From JADJNW01 sp964549655 (GTDB lineage Bacteria > Bacteroidota > Bacteroidia > Chitinophagales > Saprospiraceae): DNA of 7,253 nt. Positions 5,089 through 7,253 of this stretch are shown piece after piece. The stretch lies in assembly GCA_964549655.1 (NCBI GenBank), contig CAZJXN010000212.1, positions 1 to 7,253 of the forward strand, given 5' to 3'. The translations under genes were made by a program, and so were the position numbers. The notes below the pieces were generated by a model. It was not told the DNA's origin. It did not search any database and was given only the letters and a program-made list of their open reading frames with translations. Each line of letters starts with the position of its first letter. The stretch's first letter is position 1.

Positions 5089-5119
5089 TTTAGTAAATCT
5101 TCAAGATTTGCTAAATCTC
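5087..5119 (+). repeat. 33-base palindromic repeat, copy 1 (likely terminator)
   Basis: GATTTAGTAAATCTT (5087-5101) pairs with AAGATTTGCTAAATC (5103-5117) with one G-U position, a tight stem-loop overlapping the regulator's TGA. The 33 bases are identical to 6287-6319. It is probably a dispersed repeat that serves as a transcription terminator; a T-run after the stem is weak (TCTC), so termination is an inference. Confidence 0.75.
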
Positions 5120-5143
5120 TCGCAAGCGTGTTGATGCTGGTTT

Positions 5144-5163
5144 TATTTGACCTAAGTCAAATA
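5144..5163 (+). promoter_or_regulatory. Crp/Fnr-type operator upstream of the DUF418 gene
   Basis: TATTTGAC (5144-5151), CTAA, GTCAAATA (5156-5163): perfect 8-bp arms with a 4-base centre. The core TTGAC-N4-GTCAA has the layout of Fnr/Crp-family sites (Fnr: TTGAT-N4-ATCAA). A poor -7 match (TACAACTTTG, 5181-5190) lies downstream, which puts the palindrome centre roughly 40 bases before a likely transcription start near 5197, the position used by class II activators. Confidence 0.65.
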
Positions 5164-5212
5164 CTATTACACTTCACGACTACAACTTTGCAGCAAAAAC
5201 CACTTACTGTAT

Positions 5213-6283
5213 ATGAAAAACAGAATCATCGGCTTCGACTTAGCGCGCGCCTACGCTATTTTTGGAATGTTTATCGTGAATTTTAATATCGTTTTTGGTT
5301 CGCATGAGGACACCTCCATTTTAGGGCGATTTTTGAATCTATTTAATGGCAATTCCAGCACTACTTTCGTCATTTTGGCTGGAATGGGCGTTGCGTTGAT
5401 GACGAATCGTGCCGTTTACAGCCTTGAAGAAAAGCAACAATTGCAGGCTATGGTAATGAAACGCTCGTGGTTTTTATTTTTCACCGGGCTTTTATTATAC
5501 AATTGGTGGTCGGCAGATATTTTACATTTTTACGGTGGGTATATGCACTTGGCAGCATTATTATTATTTACACCCAAGAAATATTACTTGTGGGCAGCAG
5601 CTTTAGCAATTGTAATTTTTCATTTACTGCTACTCATCATTCCTTATGAAAATGGCTGGAATTTTGATGCTTTAGAATATACTGACTTCTGGACATTATC
5701 GGGCTTTTTACGTAACACTTTTTATAATGGCTGGAATCCTATTTTTCCTTGGGTCGCTTATTTTTTACTGGGAATGTGGCTCGGGCGATTGGATTGGCAA
5801 AATCAAAAAATCAAACAAAATCTACTATTGACGGGCGTTCTACTTTTTCTTGGAGTTTCCTTATTGCAAATGACGGCTGGCTATTTTGACGAAGACCCTG
5901 CATTTTATATAACCGCAGATTATTTACCCCCGTTTTTGCCATTTATGCTATCTACGTCGGGTTTTGCTTTAATATTGTTGGTGATTTGTATCACAATTGG
6001 GGAGCGATTTTCAAATAATAAAATTTTACTTGCGCTCGCTAAAACCGGGCAAATGACGCTGACACATTACGTCGTACATTTAACTTTAGGAATGATTCTA
6101 TTTAGTCTTTTAACTGGAAAAACGGATATTAATTCTATGAATCAAGGCTCGCCAACACCGCCGATTGTAGTGCTGGGTTTTGCAATAACATTTTACTTAC
6201 TTAGTTTATTTTTTAGTTTCCAATGGAGTAGAAAATTTAAAAATGGACCGTTAGAAACGCTCATGCGTAAGATATCGGGGTGA
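5213..6283 (+). CDS. DUF418-type multi-pass membrane protein
   Basis: The 356-residue product starts RIIGFDLARAYAIFGMFIVN, the opening of DUF418/DUF1624-type proteins, which are related to membrane acyltransferases. About ten hydrophobic segments follow (approximately 10-30, 48-65, 82-100, 102-119, 123-144, 173-194, 201-220, 243-264, 270-300 and 315-335). The C-terminus has WSRKFKNGPLETLMR, the GPLE signature that closes DUF418 proteins. It sits in the inner membrane; the substrate is not known for this family. The ATG at 5213 fits the family N-terminus. The gene follows the Crp/Fnr regulator in the same direction but is separated from it by a probable terminator and an operator-like palindrome, so it is more likely a regulated target than a co-transcribed partner. 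Confidence 0.88.
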   Translation: MKNRIIGFDLARAYAIFGMFIVNFNIVFGSHEDTSILGRFLNLFNGNSSTTFVILAGMGVALMTNRAVYSLEEKQQLQAMVMKRSWFLFFTGLLLYNWWSADILHFYGGYMHLAALLLFTPKKYYLWAAALAIVIFHLLLLIIPYENGWNFDALEYTDFWTLSGFLRNTFYNGWNPIFPWVAYFLLGMWLGRLDWQNQKIKQNLLLTGVLLFLGVSLLQMTAGYFDEDPAFYITADYLPPFLPFMLSTSGFALILLVICITIGERFSNNKILLALAKTGQMTLTHYVVHLTLGMILFSLLTGKTDINSMNQGSPTPPIVVLGFAITFYLLSLFFSFQWSRKFKNGPLETLMRKISG

Positions 6284-6286
6284 AAA

Positions 6287-6319
6287 GATTTAGTAAATCT
6301 TCAAGATTTGCTAAATCTC
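6287..6319. terminator. 33-base palindromic repeat, copy 2 (shared convergent terminator)
   Basis: This copy is identical to 5087-5119. It lies between the stop of the DUF418 gene (6283) and the end of the oppositely oriented hydrolase gene (6329), where a near-symmetric stem-loop can stop transcription from both sides. Confidence 0.7.
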
Positions 6320-6328
6320 GATATAACG

Positions 6329-7189
6329 TTATTTCAATTTCTCCTCAAAAAACACAATTGTCCGCGACCACGCCAACTTTGCCGCTTTTTCATCATAACG
6401 CGGACCCGCCGTATCATTATGAAAAGCATGATTTGCACTCTCGTAAATAAAAACTTGATATGCTTTATTATATTTTTTCAAAGCCTCTTCATAAGCTGGA
6501 ATACCAGCGTTGACGCGCTCGTCGAGTGCGCCGTAGTGCAGCATTAAGGCGGCTTTAATTTTCGGAACGTCTTCCGCTGCTGCTTGTCGTCCATAAAATG
6601 CGACCGCCGCTTGTAAATTTGGGTCATTTACAGCCAACGAATTTGCCATCGCGCCGCCCCAGCAGAAACCGACGCAGCCCGTTTTTCCGGTCGCCTTGGG
6701 AAGTTTGCGCAAATATTCTAAACCATCTTTAAAGAGTTGAATAGCAACGGGTTGTTCGAGTTTTCCAATGAGGTCACGTGCCGCATCCGAGTCCGCAGGA
6801 GTGCCACCCAGCGGGGACAATCCATCCGGTGCAAGTGCCGTAAAACCCGCCAGCGCAGCGCGTCTGGCTACGTCTTCGATGTGCGGATTGAGTCCTCGAT
6901 TTTCGTGAATGACGACCACACCTGCACGTTTTTTCTTCTTTTTTGGAGTTGCCAGATAGCCTTTTATTTTTTTGCCATTGCTTTCATATTCTACGTAGCG
7001 GGTTTCGATTTCATTAGCGGCTTCGGCGGTCGTATTGGCATCAGCAAAATCTAATTCTAATTTTGGTAAGATTGCCATCGCAGCTACCGTACTTCCTGCA
7101 AAAACGGTGAGTCGGCGCATGAATTCTTGGCGGGTGATAACGCCGTGCGTAAATTGGTCGAAGAGGTCAATGATGCGTTGGTCGAGCAT
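6329..7189 (-). CDS. Dienelactone hydrolase family protein with twin-arginine-like leader
   Basis: The 286-residue product is an alpha/beta hydrolase of the dienelactone hydrolase family. The catalytic triad is visible: C176 in GFCWGG, D223 in YGALDER and H254 in ANHAF, with the supporting glutamate E96 in VIHENRG. Family members hydrolyse carboxylic esters or lactones; the true substrate is unknown. Before the domain, residues 1-60 contain MRRLTVFAGSTVAAMAIL (24-41), a twin-arginine plus hydrophobic stretch, as in exported relatives, although the arginine motif is shifted inward and lacks a perfect consensus. A lysine run KKKKKR (83-88) precedes the first strand. I start at 7189 (ATG); an in-frame TTG at 7246 would sit within the promoter and translate the low-complexity leader. 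It converges on the DUF418 gene. Confidence 0.9.
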   Translation of the reverse strand: MLDQRIIDLFDQFTHGVITRQEFMRRLTVFAGSTVAAMAILPKLELDFADANTTAEAANEIETRYVEYESNGKKIKGYLATPKKKKKRAGVVVIHENRGLNPHIEDVARRAALAGFTALAPDGLSPLGGTPADSDAARDLIGKLEQPVAIQLFKDGLEYLRKLPKATGKTGCVGFCWGGAMANSLAVNDPNLQAAVAFYGRQAAAEDVPKIKAALMLHYGALDERVNAGIPAYEEALKKYNKAYQVFIYESANHAFHNDTAGPRYDEKAAKLAWSRTIVFFEEKLK

Positions 7190-7200
7190 AGGGATGGTGA

Positions 7201-7234
7201 ATTGTGATTTGTGAAAAGGGATTTGTGATTTGTG
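7201..7234. repeat. Short direct repeat in the hydrolase leader
   Basis: ATTGTGATTTGTG (7201-7213) and ATTTGTGATTTGTG (7221-7234) are near-copies, themselves made of a TTGTGAT unit. They lie in the untranslated leader of the minus-strand hydrolase gene. Probably low-complexity slippage; no function is shown. Confidence 0.6.
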
Positions 7235-7243
7235 CTTTGTTGA

Positions 7244-7251
7244 CAAATATA
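7244..7251 (-). promoter_or_regulatory. -7 promoter element of the hydrolase gene
   Basis: The minus strand reads TATATTTG, a full match to TAnnTTTG, about 55 bases before the chosen start codon. The -33 element would lie outside the window, so the promoter is only half visible. Confidence 0.5.
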
Positions 7252-7253
7252 GA

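Noticed and set aside
1..7253. CRISPR array, rRNA or tRNA genes
   Set aside because: No regularly spaced direct repeats with spacers, and no tRNA or rRNA signatures were seen on either strand.

Overview
The window looks like a piece of a Bacteroidota chromosome. Several genes are preceded by the phylum's typical promoter (TTG or TTTG, 19 bases, then TAnnTTTG). Ribosome sites are weak, and one product has a Bacteroidota-style lipobox. The protein families present (short Crp/Fnr regulator, DUF418, PD-(D/E)XK Rpn family) fit this. I cannot name a genus; Saprospiria is only a guess.

Layout. Bases 1-4368 are an accessory region that reads like an integron-type gene-cassette array with no integrase in view. 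Units run from ...G/TT to AAC, separated by hairpins of about 60-90 bases bounded by the invariant triplets AAC and GTT of attC sites. Two units start with bases exactly complementary to the box before their own hairpin (158-167 with 194-203; 259-268 with 1086-1095), as integron cassettes do. The units hold: an almost empty mini-cassette (159-259); a lipoprotein of unknown function (310-1071); a PD-(D/E)XK Rpn-family nuclease (1272-2093); a two-gene unit with a DUF4240-like protein and a small GIY-YIG/Tox-URI2-like protein (2340-3224); and a second, divergent Rpn-family nuclease (3360-4271). The two Rpn genes share a 65-base promoter segment that is 62/65 identical, and related downstream hairpin sites, although the encoded proteins differ greatly. 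A third Rpn copy survives only as the first 21 or so codons (4440-4502), just before the next gene.

Bases 4522-7253 look like ordinary chromosome: a Crp/Fnr-family regulator, a DUF418-type membrane protein, and a convergent dienelactone-hydrolase-family enzyme. A palindrome TATTTGAC-N4-GTCAAATA between regulator and membrane protein resembles a Crp/Fnr operator, so the regulator may control its neighbour. Two identical 33-base palindromes close the regulator gene and the DUF418 gene; the second also serves the converging hydrolase.

How it may work together: the self-promoted nuclease and toxin-like units would act as cargo or stabilisers in the array, while the promoterless lipoprotein is typical passenger cargo. 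The main candidates for something new are the cassette array itself in this phylum, the DUF4240/GIY-YIG pair as a toxin-antitoxin or toxin-immunity module, and the Rpn units with conserved flanks around diverged coding sequence. All of these are inferences from sequence alone.
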